From Harenicola maris (GTDB lineage: Bacteria; Pseudomonadota; Alphaproteobacteria; Rhodobacterales; Rhodobacteraceae), in the NCBI GenBank assembly GCA_018524345.1, contig JADQAZ010000003.1, forward strand, positions 186,001 through 250,000: 64,000 nucleotides of DNA. Reading direction: 5' to 3'. Position numbers and translations under genes: made by a program. Numbering within the stretch: the first letter of the stretch is position 1; each line of letters starts with the position of its first letter. Shown piece by piece: positions 9,718 to 17,719 of this stretch. The notes below the pieces were generated by a model. The model made no database searches and was not told the DNA's origin. It saw only the letters and a program-made list of their open reading frames with translations.

Positions 9718-10680
9718 TTGAAGAAGACACTCTCATTGGCCGCAGCCATGGCGCTCAGCGCCTTTGCCAGCGGCGCCGTTGCGCAATCCTTCCCTGAAAG
9801 CCCGATCACATGGGTGGTCAACTGGCCCGCAGGCGGCGGACAGGACACCACCAGCCGCCTTGTCGCGGACCGGCTCAGCGATGTTCTGGGCGTGCCTGTT
9901 GTGGTCGAGAACTACGATGGCGCGGGCGGGCTGACCGGTATGCGCGAACTGGCAAATGCTGACCCGGATGGTTACACGATCGGCATGCTCGGCTCCTCCA
10001 GCATCATCCAGCAATACACCACAGACGAGCCCGTCATGATGGACCAGCTTCAGGTGCTCTCCTTCTTTGGCCCCGATCCCGGCGCGCTGACCGTTGGCGC
10101 GGATACGCCCTACGAAACCCTCGATGACTATGTCGCCGCTGTCAAAGAGGCCCCGGGCGATGTGCCAAACGGCAACGACCCACCCGGCGGTGCCTCCTAT
10201 ATCTCTGCTGCGATCATGGAATCGAGCCTTGGCCTCGAGCTGAACAAGATCCCCTACGCCGGCTATGCGCCCACTGTCACCGCCCTGCTCGGCGGCGAGG
10301 TGCAAAGCGCGACCGTGCCCCTGCCGCAGGTGCTTGAACATGCCGCCTCGGGCGATGTGCGTATCCTTGGTGTAATGGCAGGCAGCCCGCATTTCCTTGC
10401 CCCCGATGTGCCCACCTTCGCGGCGCAGGGCTATGATGTGCTCGCCGGTGACTTCCGCGCCGTCGTCGGCCCCGCCGGCATGCCCGCCGATGTCGCCGCC
10501 ACCCTCTCCGAAGCACTGGTAGAGGTCCTCTCTTCCGCCGAATTCGTCGAGGCCGCCAATGCCGCAGGCTATATGATCGAACCTTTGGGCGCAGAAGAGG
10601 CCACCGCCCGCATCGAAGCCTTCGACGCGCAGGTCTACCCCGTGCTGGAGGCAGCAGAGCTTGTCACCAACCCCAAATAA
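9718..10680 (+). CDS. tctC: Tripartite tricarboxylate transporter substrate-binding protein
   Basis: 320 residues, TTG start eight bases after GGAG (AAAAAAGGAGACTCCC). Residues 1-22 are a Sec signal peptide (KKTLSLAAAMALSAFASGAVAQ). The mature start FPESPITWVVNWPAGGGQDTTSR matches the TctC/Bug family, whose members hold di/tricarboxylates or aromatic acids with water-mediated contacts; the later NGNDPPGGASYISAAIMES and YAGYAPTVTALLGGEV blocks are typical too. It delivers ligand to TctAB. The three genes form an operon with overlapping ends. Ligand unknown; the divergent catabolic genes suggest a carboxylate they metabolise. Confidence 0.9.
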   Translation: MKKTLSLAAAMALSAFASGAVAQSFPESPITWVVNWPAGGGQDTTSRLVADRLSDVLGVPVVVENYDGAGGLTGMRELANADPDGYTIGMLGSSSIIQQYTTDEPVMMDQLQVLSFFGPDPGALTVGADTPYETLDDYVAAVKEAPGDVPNGNDPPGGASYISAAIMESSLGLELNKIPYAGYAPTVTALLGGEVQSATVPLPQVLEHAASGDVRILGVMAGSPHFLAPDVPTFAAQGYDVLAGDFRAVVGPAGMPADVAATLSEALVEVLSSAEFVEAANAAGYMIEPLGAEEATARIEAFDAQVYPVLEAAELVTNPK

Positions 10681-11164
10681 CCCCGAAGAGGCAGAGGCCG
10701 CAGGGCGCGAGGTCATCAATGACCTCGTGTCAGGCGGGCTCTGCCTTGCCCTCGCCTCCGGTCTGGCTGTGGTCCATTACAGTCAGGCCGGTCGCCTGCA
10801 TGATGATTTCAACCGCGACCCCGGGCCCGCGCTTTTGCCCGTGATCCTGCTCGCGGCTCTGGCCCTTGCCGGTGCGGGGCTTGGCCTGCGCGGCTGGATC
10901 GCTCTGGCAAAGGCCCGTGCCTTCCCGCCGCTGGCGCTGCATACGGCATGGCCTGCGGGGCTGGCCGTCCTGCTGATGGCAAGCTTTTTGCCCCTGCGCG
11001 AGGTGATCGGCGCCGCCATCGCGCTCCCCCTGATCTGCGGCGCGCTTGCTGTCCTCGCGGGGCGCGGCGAGGCCGCCCGCTGGCCCGTCACCGCCGCCCT
11101 TGGCGAGGCCACTGGCCTTGCCCTCTATGGCCTTTTTCACTTCGGACTATCGGTGCCCCTATGA
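10661..11164 (+). CDS. tctB: Tripartite tricarboxylate transporter small membrane subunit (TctB)
   Basis: 167 residues with four predicted membrane segments (around 28-45, 60-82, 100-117 and 120-160), matching TctB in size and topology. The TTG start overlaps the tctC end by 20 bp but has a good GGAGG nine bases upstream, so I kept it over the internal GTG. The stop overlaps tctA as ATGA, implying translational coupling. TctB is the poorly conserved small subunit of this secondary, ion-driven uptake system, so the call rests on position and topology more than motifs. Confidence 0.85.
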   Translation: MSPTPNNPEEAEAAGREVINDLVSGGLCLALASGLAVVHYSQAGRLHDDFNRDPGPALLPVILLAALALAGAGLGLRGWIALAKARAFPPLALHTAWPAGLAVLLMASFLPLREVIGAAIALPLICGALAVLAGRGEAARWPVTAALGEATGLALYGLFHFGLSVPL

Positions 11165-12672
11165 CGCAAGACCTGCTGGCGACGATCTTCGCTGACCTCT
11201 TTACCTTCTCCATGATCGGTCTCGCGCTTCTGGGCGTGGTGCTCGGCCTCGTCTTTGGCGCTTTGCCGGGGGTCAGCTCGACCATGGCCCTCGCCGTCAT
11301 GCTCCCCTTCACCTATGGCATGGAGACAGCCCCCGCGATGGTCCTGATGCTGGCGGTCTTTTTCTCCAGCGTCTATGCCGGCTCGGTCTCCGCCATCCTA
11401 CTCAATATTCCGGGCACGCCGGGCGCCATGATCACCCTGCTCGACGGGCACGCCATGGCCCGCAAGGGCGAGGCCGCAGAGGCCATGGCCTATGCTCTCA
11501 TCGCCTCGATCTTTGGCGGGATCATCGGCTGGATCCTCCTCGTGGCCCTCGCCCCGACCATCGCGGGCTACGCCCTGCGCTTCGGCTCGCCTGAATACGC
11601 GGCGGTGGTCCTCTTCGGGCTGGCCCTCGTGGCCTATGCCTCCTCCGGCGATACCCTGCGCGGCCTTGCCGCGGGCGCAATCGGCCTGATCGTCGGCCTT
11701 GTCGGGCGCGACCAGATCACCGATGTGCCGCGCTTCACCTTCGGCACCGCCGACCTGCAGGGCGGCATCGACATTATCCCCCTTGCCATCGGCCTCTTCG
11801 GCGTGGCCGAGGTGCTGGTCCTGATGACCCGCCCCAAATCCGAGATGTCGGAAATCCCCGAAACCCGCGCCCGCACATGGCCCCGCTGGCGCAGCCTCCG
11901 GGCAGAGCTCCCAACCGCCCTGCGCGCCTCCACCATCGGAACCTTCGTCGGCGCCATTCCTGCCGCTGGCTCCGCCGTGGCCGTGGCCCTCGCCTATGCC
12001 TGTGAAAAACGCCTGTCCAAAACCCCCGAGAAATTCGGCACCGGCCTCCCGCGCGGCGTCGTCGCCCCCGAGGCCGCGAACAACGCCTGCGTCGGCGGCG
12101 CCCTGATCCCGATGATGACCCTCGGCATCCCGGGGGACAGCATCACCGCCGTCCTGATCGGCGTGCTGCTTCTGCACGGGTTGCGTCCCGGCCCGGGCCT
12201 GTTCGAAAGCCAGCCCGACCTGATCGTCACCATCTATGGCGCGCTCTTCGTGGCCATCATCCTCACCGCCCTCGTCGCCGGGGCCATCGGCATTCCGGTC
12301 TACCGCAAGATCCTCAAAATCCCGCAACGCATCCTGACAGCCGCAGTCCTGATCCTGTGCCTGCTCGGGGCCTATGCGGTGCGCAATGCGGTGGTGGATG
12401 TCTGGGTGGCGATCTTCTTTGGCACCCTGGGCTTTGCCTTTATCAAGCTCAACATCCCCGTCCTGCCGCTGGCCTTCGGCGCGGTCCTCGGGCCGCTGCT
12501 GGAGGAAAACCTGCGCCGCACGCTGGTGATCCACGGCGATGTCGGCGTCTTTTTCGAACGCCCGATCTCGCTGGTGCTGGTTTGCCTCTCCTTCGCCATC
12601 CTGCTGGTGCCGCTAGCCCTCTCGGCGCTGAGCTTTCTGCGCCGCCGGCCCCGGCGCCACTCCGGCCTCTGA
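11161..12672 (+). CDS. tctA: Tripartite tricarboxylate transporter large permease (TctA)
   Basis: 503 residues, about 11-12 membrane segments. The conserved TctA blocks are present: GLVFGALPGVSSTMALAVMLPFTY, YAGSVSAILLNIPGTPGAMITLLDGHAMARKGEAAEA, and EAANNACVGGALIPMMTLGIPGDSITAVLIG. It is the transport channel for the substrate brought by TctC. The frame is open further upstream, but the ATG that overlaps the tctB stop gives the normal TctA N-terminus. The last gene of the operon; 149 bp separate it from the next gene, which has its own promoter. Confidence 0.93.
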   Translation: MTQDLLATIFADLFTFSMIGLALLGVVLGLVFGALPGVSSTMALAVMLPFTYGMETAPAMVLMLAVFFSSVYAGSVSAILLNIPGTPGAMITLLDGHAMARKGEAAEAMAYALIASIFGGIIGWILLVALAPTIAGYALRFGSPEYAAVVLFGLALVAYASSGDTLRGLAAGAIGLIVGLVGRDQITDVPRFTFGTADLQGGIDIIPLAIGLFGVAEVLVLMTRPKSEMSEIPETRARTWPRWRSLRAELPTALRASTIGTFVGAIPAAGSAVAVALAYACEKRLSKTPEKFGTGLPRGVVAPEAANNACVGGALIPMMTLGIPGDSITAVLIGVLLLHGLRPGPGLFESQPDLIVTIYGALFVAIILTALVAGAIGIPVYRKILKIPQRILTAAVLILCLLGAYAVRNAVVDVWVAIFFGTLGFAFIKLNIPVLPLAFGAVLGPLLEENLRRTLVIHGDVGVFFERPISLVLVCLSFAILLVPLALSALSFLRRRPRRHSGL

Positions 12673-12771
12673 CCCTGCGATGCCCCCCATGCTTGGCCCC
12701 GCGCCAGCGATAGGGGGGTTTCCCACCGGCTCCCTCCCGCCCGCGGCAAAAACGCCGGGGGCGATAAGGTT

Positions 12772-12800
12772 TTGACATAGCTGCCTTTCGCGCCAATACT
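12772..12800 (+). promoter_or_regulatory. Sigma-70-type promoter for the response regulator operon
   Basis: TTGACA at 12772-12777, a 17-bp spacer and AATACT at 12795-12800, about 20 bp before the start codon of the receiver protein. The -35 is consensus and the -10 near-consensus, and the spacing is optimal. The 5' leader would be very short. Confidence 0.6.
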
Positions 12801-12820
12801 TCGCGCGGGGAGAGGAACCC

Positions 12821-13234
12821 ATGTCAAAGCGCGTCATGCTTGTCGAAGACGAACCGAATATTATCGAGGCCGTGCGATTCATTCTGTCGCGCGACGGATG
12901 GGACGTGAGCGTTCACTCCGACGGTGCCTCCGCGGTCGAGGCCGTCACCCGCGCCGCCCCCGATGTGGTGATCCTTGACGCCATGCTGCCGGGCAAAACC
13001 GGCTATGACATCCTGCGCGATCTGCGCGCGGCCGAGGGCACCGCCGATCTGCCCGTCCTGATGCTCACCGCCAAAGGCCAACCCAAAGACCGCGCCCTCG
13101 CAGAAAGCCTTGGCGCCTCGGCCTTCATGACCAAACCCTTCTCCAATGCGGCGGTGATCGAATGCCTGCGCGGCCTCGGCGGGGCAGGGGAGGCAGCGGA
13201 ACAAACACCCCAAAGCGCGGGCCTGAATGACTGA
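12821..13234 (+). CDS. Single-domain response regulator (CheY-like receiver)
   Basis: 137 residues, essentially one receiver domain. The acidic pocket is EDEP at 9-12, the phospho-acceptor Asp53 lies in VILDAMLPGKTGYD, Thr83 in LMLTAKG and Lys105 in MTKPF. There is no DNA-binding or enzymatic output domain, so it acts by protein contact or as a phosphate relay. The downstream membrane-protein gene overlaps its stop by 8 bp, and the sensor kinase follows directly, so the three probably form one signalling operon. Confidence 0.88.
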   Translation: MSKRVMLVEDEPNIIEAVRFILSRDGWDVSVHSDGASAVEAVTRAAPDVVILDAMLPGKTGYDILRDLRAAEGTADLPVLMLTAKGQPKDRALAESLGASAFMTKPFSNAAVIECLRGLGGAGEAAEQTPQSAGLND

Positions 13235-13574
13235 CCCCGCCCCCAAAGGGGCCGCAACACCCACCCCCCCAATCCGCAGCCCGCTGCCACAGCCCGCCAA
13301 ACAGGTGCCCCTCTTTGTCGCCCGCCAAACCTACCGCAACCGGCGCATGGCCGATGCGGCGCGGCTGCTGCCGATCTTCGGGCTGGTCCTGTTCCTGCTG
13401 CCCAGCCTCTGGGTGCCGGGCAACGAACAGGGGGCCACGGTGCGCGGCGCGATCTACCTCTTTGTGGTCTGGGCGCTGCTGATCGCCCTCGCGGCGCTGA
13501 TCTCGCGCCGCCTCGGCGCGACAGAGCCCGCGCCAGAGGATCCGGCACCCGACCCCGCCCTGCCGGGGGACTAG
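13227..13574 (+). CDS. Small two-TM membrane protein of the sensor-kinase operon
   Basis: 115 residues with two hydrophobic segments (about 48-66 and 72-92) flanked by a proline-rich N-terminus and an acidic, proline-rich C-terminus. No family signature recognised. Start overlaps the receiver gene's stop (ATGACTGA) and the kinase gene starts 7 bp later, so it is almost certainly translated with both. It may be an accessory of the symporter-like sensor, but that is inference from position only. Confidence 0.7.
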   Translation: MTDPAPKGAATPTPPIRSPLPQPAKQVPLFVARQTYRNRRMADAARLLPIFGLVLFLLPSLWVPGNEQGATVRGAIYLFVVWALLIALAALISRRLGATEPAPEDPAPDPALPGD

Positions 13575-13580
13575 CCGCCC

Positions 13581-16274
13581 ATGTCCTTCAACCTGCTGAT
13601 CGTCGTCTCGTTAAGCTACGTCTCCTTCCTCTTCCTCGTGGCCTTCATGGCCGAACGCCGCGCGCGGCAGGGGCGCGACCGCTGGCTGCGCTCGCCGCTG
13701 GTCTATACGCTCTCGCTCTCGGTCTATTGCACGGCGTGGACGTTTTACGGCGCGGTCGGCTATGCCGCGCGCTCAGGCCTGGAATATGTCACGATCTACC
13801 TCGGCCCGACGCTGATCCTGATCGGCTGGTGGCTGATCCTGCGCAAACTGGTGCGCGTCGGGCGGACGCAACGCATCACCTCCATCGCTGACCTGATCTC
13901 CTCGCGCTACGGCAAATCCAACACGCTGGGCGTGCTTGTCACGGCCATGGCCGTGGTCGGCACCACGCCCTATATCGCGCTGCAACTGCAATCGGTGACC
14001 CTCTCCATCGCCGTCTTCGCCGCCGAGGCAGGCGAGCCGCTCTCCCACGCGGGCGATCCGCAAACCGCCCTCTGGGTGGCGGTCGGGCTGGCGATCTTCA
14101 CCGTCCTCTTCGGCACCCGCAACCTTGACGCGAACGAGCGTCACCACGGCGTGGTCATGGCCATCGCGGTGGAGGCCGTGGTCAAACTGCTGGCGCTGCT
14201 GGCCGTGGGCGCCTTCGTCGTCTGGGGCCTCGCTGGCGGGGTGGGGGAGGTCCTGACAAGGATCGACAGCTCCCCCATCGCCGCTTGGCAGATCGACAGC
14301 TCCCGCTGGCTCGGGCTGACCTTCCTCTCGGCGGCGGCAATCCTCTGCCTGCCGCGCATGTTTCAGGTGCTGGTGGTCGAAAACGCGGATGAGGGCCACC
14401 TCGCCACGGCAAGCTGGGCCTTCCCGCTCTATGTCCTGCTGATGTCGCTCTTCGTGGTGCCCATCGCGGTCATGGGGCTGGCGCATCTGCCAGCGGGCTC
14501 CAATCCCGACCTCTTCGTGCTGACCCTGCCATTGTCAGAGGGGCGCGGCGGCCTCGCGCTCTTCGCCTTCCTCGGCGGGCTCTCCTCGGCCACCTCCATG
14601 GTCATCGTCGCGGCCATCGCCCTCTCCACCATGGTCTCGAACCACATCGTCCTGCCGCTCTGGCTGGCGCGGCGACAGGGCGGCGCGGTGGTCTCGGGCG
14701 ATATGCGCCGCGCGGTGCTTACGGCGCGGCGGGTCTCCATAGCGGCGGTGCTGGCGCTGGGCTACGGCTACTACCGCTTCTCGGGTGGAACAGAGGCGCT
14801 TGCCTCCATCGGCCTGATCTCCTTCGCGGGCGTGGCACAGGTGCTCCCCGCCATGCTCGGCGGCCTGTTCTGGCGCGGCGCCACGGGCAAGGGGGCAATC
14901 GTCGGCCTCGTGGTGGGCTTTGCCGTCTGGGCCTATTGCCTCTTCCTGCCCTCCTTCGGGCCGGACGGGGTGCTCAGCGCAAGCCTGCTCTCCGATGGCC
15001 CCTTCGGCATCGGCTGGCTGCGCCCCCGCGCACTCTTCGGCATCGAGGGGATGGACCCATTGGTCCACGCGATCTTCTGGTCCATGGTCCTGAACACGGC
15101 CGCCTTCTGCGCCGTCTCCATCGCCAGCTTCCCAACTCCGCTGGAGCGGCTGCAAAGCGCACAGGTCGTCAATGTCTTCCACCACACGGTCAGCCCGGGG
15201 GGCTGGGTCCGCGGCGCGGCAGAGGCAGAGGACCTGCTGATGATGAGCCAACGCATCCTCGGCACAAAACAGGCGCAAAGCTTCTTCCGATCCGCCGCCC
15301 AAACCCAAGGCAAGGCAGGCCTCTTCCCCGACACCACCCCCGAATTCCTCTCGGCGCTGGAACGCGAACTCTCCGGCTCCGTCGGCTCCGCCACGGCCCA
15401 TGCCATGGTCGGCCAGATCGCAGGCTCCTCGGCCCTGCTGGTCGAGGACCTCCTGCGCGTGGCCGATGAAACCCAACAGATTTTAGAATATTCCAGCCAG
15501 CTGGAATTAAAATCTGCAGAGCTCGCCCGCACCGCCGAGGAACTCAAAAGCGCCAACGAAAAGCTCACCGTCCTCTCTGTGCAAAAAGACGCCTTCCTCA
15601 GCCAGATCAGCCACGAGCTCCGCACGCCCATGACCTCGATCCGCGCCTTCTCCGACATCCTCGGCTCCGGCGACCTGACAGAACCCGAACTGGAACGCTA
15701 CTCCGGCATCATCCACGCCGAGGCCAACCGCCTGACCCGCATCCTCGACGACCTGCTCGACCTCTCGGTGCTGGAAAACGCGCAGGTCTCCCTCAATATC
15801 GCGCCGGTGCGCCTTGGCGAACTGCTGGATCAGGCGGTCTCTGCCACCGGGGTCATGGGCGATGCGGGGGCCACCCCCATGGTCATCCACCGCGACGCCG
15901 CCAGCGAATCCCGCCTTGTCGAAACCGATGCGGATCGTCTGACACAGGTCTTCATCAACCTGATCGGCAATGCCCGCAAATACTGCGATGCCGAAGCGCC
16001 CGAACTCACCATTTCCGTGGCGCAGGTCGGCGATACGATCCAGATCGACTTCGCCGACAACGGCTCCGGCATCTCCCTTGCCGACCAGAAGGTGATCTTC
16101 GAAAAATTCGCCCGCCTGACAGAGGACCCCTCGATCTCCGGCGCGGGCCTCGGCCTCGCCATCTGCCGCGAAATCATGCTGCGCCTCGGCGGCTCGGTGG
16201 ACTACGTCCAAACCCCGCGCGGCCCCGCCTTCCGCCTCCGGCTTCCGGCGCAAATGGCTCTGGCCGCGCAGTAA
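13581..16274 (+). CDS. Sodium/solute symporter-like sensor histidine kinase (PutP-STAC-HK)
   Basis: 897 residues in three parts. Residues 1-~520 form an SSS/PutP-type symporter with ~13 membrane segments (WTFYGAVGYAARSG, SRYGKSNTLGVLVTAMAVVGTTPYIALQLQ, FLGGLSSATSMVIVA). Residues ~525-620 resemble the STAC linker that joins solute carriers to kinases. A coiled coil (~630-670) leads to the histidine kinase: H678 in SQISHELRTPMTS, N box NLIGNARKY, G boxes DNGSGIS and GAGLGLAI. This is the CbrA-type design, where substrate binding or transport is sensed by the kinase. Downstream of a receiver-only regulator, its likely partner. The sensed solute is not deducible; CbrA-like proteins sense histidine or other nutrients. 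Confidence 0.9.
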   Translation: MSFNLLIVVSLSYVSFLFLVAFMAERRARQGRDRWLRSPLVYTLSLSVYCTAWTFYGAVGYAARSGLEYVTIYLGPTLILIGWWLILRKLVRVGRTQRITSIADLISSRYGKSNTLGVLVTAMAVVGTTPYIALQLQSVTLSIAVFAAEAGEPLSHAGDPQTALWVAVGLAIFTVLFGTRNLDANERHHGVVMAIAVEAVVKLLALLAVGAFVVWGLAGGVGEVLTRIDSSPIAAWQIDSSRWLGLTFLSAAAILCLPRMFQVLVVENADEGHLATASWAFPLYVLLMSLFVVPIAVMGLAHLPAGSNPDLFVLTLPLSEGRGGLALFAFLGGLSSATSMVIVAAIALSTMVSNHIVLPLWLARRQGGAVVSGDMRRAVLTARRVSIAAVLALGYGYYRFSGGTEALASIGLISFAGVAQVLPAMLGGLFWRGATGKGAIVGLVVGFAVWAYCLFLPSFGPDGVLSASLLSDGPFGIGWLRPRALFGIEGMDPLVHAIFWSMVLNTAAFCAVSIASFPTPLERLQSAQVVNVFHHTVSPGGWVRGAAEAEDLLMMSQRILGTKQAQSFFRSAAQTQGKAGLFPDTTPEFLSALERELSGSVGSATAHAMVGQIAGSSALLVEDLLRVADETQQILEYSSQLELKSAELARTAEELKSANEKLTVLSVQKDAFLSQISHELRTPMTSIRAFSDILGSGDLTEPELERYSGIIHAEANRLTRILDDLLDLSVLENAQVSLNIAPVRLGELLDQAVSATGVMGDAGATPMVIHRDAASESRLVETDADRLTQVFINLIGNARKYCDAEAPELTISVAQVGDTIQIDFADNGSGISLADQKVIFEKFARLTEDPSISGAGLGLAICREIMLRLGGSVDYVQTPRGPAFRLRLPAQMALAAQ

Positions 16275-16435
16275 CCCTTTCGCAAGGATTTCGGGGCGCA
16301 GCGCAACGCACGCTGCCTTAACCCCGCCAATCTGCACAAACGTATGCATCGGATGTGCATCACATGTGCATCACATGTGACCAGAATTTTCGGAGGAAAT
16401 TCTTACCCTTAACCCCGATTCGGGGCCAAAACCCC
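16275..16435. repeat. Convergent intergenic element with 11-bp periodic repeats (copy A)
   Basis: Four tandem 11-bp units occupy 16340-16383: ACGTATGCATC, GGATGTGCATC, ACATGTGCATC, ACATGTGACCA. A TTAACC motif lies on each side (near 16318 and 16410), and an A/T-arm hairpin, AGAATTT...AAATTCT, spans 16383-16403. The reverse complement shares an exact 17-mer core with the second copy near 54.8 kb. Lies between convergent genes, so it may double as a terminator region. Confidence 0.65.
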
Positions 16436-16861
16436 TTATCCGGTGTAAAGCTGGTCCATCTGCGGCTTCAACGCGCCCAGCTGATACCCCGCCGCCTCCG
16501 TCGCCGCCAAGAGCTCCTCCGAAGGCGTGGCAGGGGCAGAGGCCAACAGCCAAGCCGCCGCCGAGCGCGTGCCAGAGCGGCAATAGGCCAGAACCGGCCC
16601 CTGCGCCGCAATCGCCGTCTGCGCCTGCAGCGATACATTGCCCTCGGTCATGGCACCGTTCTCGATCGGGTTGAAAGCAAAGGAAAGCCCCGCCTTCTCG
16701 GCCGCATCCTGTATCGTCGCCGCCTGCTGCTCGCTCATAACCTCGCCATCGGGGCGATTGCACAGGATACAGCGATACCCCGCCTCGATAATCGCGGGGA
16801 TGTCGGCCACATCAATCTGTGGGGATACGGCAAAATTCGGGGTCAGCGGGCGAATATCCAT
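16436..16861 (-). CDS. DUF442/TIGR01244-family sulfur transferase-like protein
   Basis: 141 residues. The dual-specificity-phosphatase-like fold carries a P-loop, CRSGTRSAAAW near 94-104, with the family's opening (ITPNFAVSPQIDVADIPAIIEAGYRCILCNRPDGE). In BigR-type operons this domain accompanies, or is fused to, a persulfide dioxygenase and acts in sulfane-sulfur transfer. Here it is the last gene of a four-gene run: MBL hydrolase, two YeeE/YedE halves, then this. The 15-bp gap to the previous gene supports an operon. Confidence 0.85.
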   Translation of the reverse strand: MDIRPLTPNFAVSPQIDVADIPAIIEAGYRCILCNRPDGEVMSEQQAATIQDAAEKAGLSFAFNPIENGAMTEGNVSLQAQTAIAAQGPVLAYCRSGTRSAAAWLLASAPATPSEELLAATEAAGYQLGALKPQMDQLYTG

Positions 16862-16876
16862 GGGGGCAATCCTCTT

Positions 16877-17299
16877 TCAGGCAGGTTTGGTCAATCGGCG
16901 TTTGATCGGGGGCGCAAGATACATCCCCGCCGCCATAGCTATCAAAAACACCAGCCCCTGCCATCCGCCAAATGACAAAGACGCCAGCGCAGGCCCGGGG
17001 CACAGGCCAACAAGCCCCCAGCCCATCCCGAACAGCACCGCCCCGAGGGCCAGCGCCCTGTCCGGCCCGCTGGTATTCGCCTCAGGAAACCGCCCGCCCA
17101 ACACCGGCCTGCGCCGCCGGGCAAAGGCCCAAGCCGCCGCCATAGGCAGGATTGCCCCGCCCATCACAAAGGCCAGCGTCGGGTCCCAATCCCCGAAAAA
17201 ATCCAGCCAGCCCAAAACCTTGCGCGTGTTGGTCATGCCCGAGACAATCAAGCCAAGGCCAAACAGCCCGCCCGCAATCGCGGCCCAAAGCATCCGCAT
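16877..17299 (-). CDS. YeeE/YedE-family half-transporter, second subunit (DUF6691 type)
   Basis: 140 residues with four membrane segments. The ATG opening MRMLWAAIAGGLFGLGLIVSGM overlaps the stop of the preceding half-transporter (ATGA), so I rejected the longer open frame upstream. GLCPGPALASL is the conserved second-half motif of YeeE/YedE proteins, which move thiosulfate or related sulfur compounds. With its partner it makes up the two halves that are fused in full-length YeeE. Place in the sulfide/persulfide operon suggests sulfur-compound transfer across the inner membrane. Confidence 0.85.
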   Translation of the reverse strand: MRMLWAAIAGGLFGLGLIVSGMTNTRKVLGWLDFFGDWDPTLAFVMGGAILPMAAAWAFARRRRPVLGGRFPEANTSGPDRALALGAVLFGMGWGLVGLCPGPALASLSFGGWQGLVFLIAMAAGMYLAPPIKRRLTKPA

Positions 17300-17712
17300 C
17301 ACATGCCCCCCAAGGCCCGCAGCGCCGCAACCGTCACCGCGCCCGCACCAATGTAAATCACCGTCGAAACGATCCCCCGCAGCGACAATCGCGATATCCC
17401 GCAGACCCCGTGCCCCGAGGTGCAGCCATTCCCGATCCGCGTGCCAAGCCCCACAAGCAGCCCCGCCGCCACCAGCAAGCCCACCGAACTCGTCGCATGG
17501 GTCTGCCCCCATCCGGTCATCCATGCAACAAAGGCAGGCACCATGATCAATCCGGCGATAAAGGCGATCCGCTCCACAGTTCGGCCAGAGCCATCAATAA
17601 CCCCGCCCATGATGCCCGAGGCCCCCATAACCCGCCCGTTCACCAGCAAATACAGCGCACCGGCGCAGCCAATCATCAGCCCGCCAAGCAGGCCCATCAT
17701 CCAGTCCATCAT
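17299..17712 (-). CDS. YeeE/YedE-family half-transporter, first subunit
   Basis: 137 residues, four membrane segments. GLGTRIGNGCTSGHGVCGISRLSLRG near 93-118 is the signature loop with the two cysteines thought to pass thiosulfate or persulfide sulfur through the membrane in YeeE (TsuA) proteins. It begins 7 bp after the MBL hydrolase stop and overlaps the next half-transporter by 1-4 bp. Split halves of this type are typical of BigR-like sulfide detoxification operons. Confidence 0.88.
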   Translation of the reverse strand: MMDWMMGLLGGLMIGCAGALYLLVNGRVMGASGIMGGVIDGSGRTVERIAFIAGLIMVPAFVAWMTGWGQTHATSSVGLLVAAGLLVGLGTRIGNGCTSGHGVCGISRLSLRGIVSTVIYIGAGAVTVAALRALGGM

Positions 17713-17719
17713 GTCTTTC

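Noticed and set aside
10948-11160. Upstream extension of the tctA open frame
   Set aside because: It lies inside tctB in another frame; the ATG overlapping the tctB stop gives the normal TctA N-terminus.
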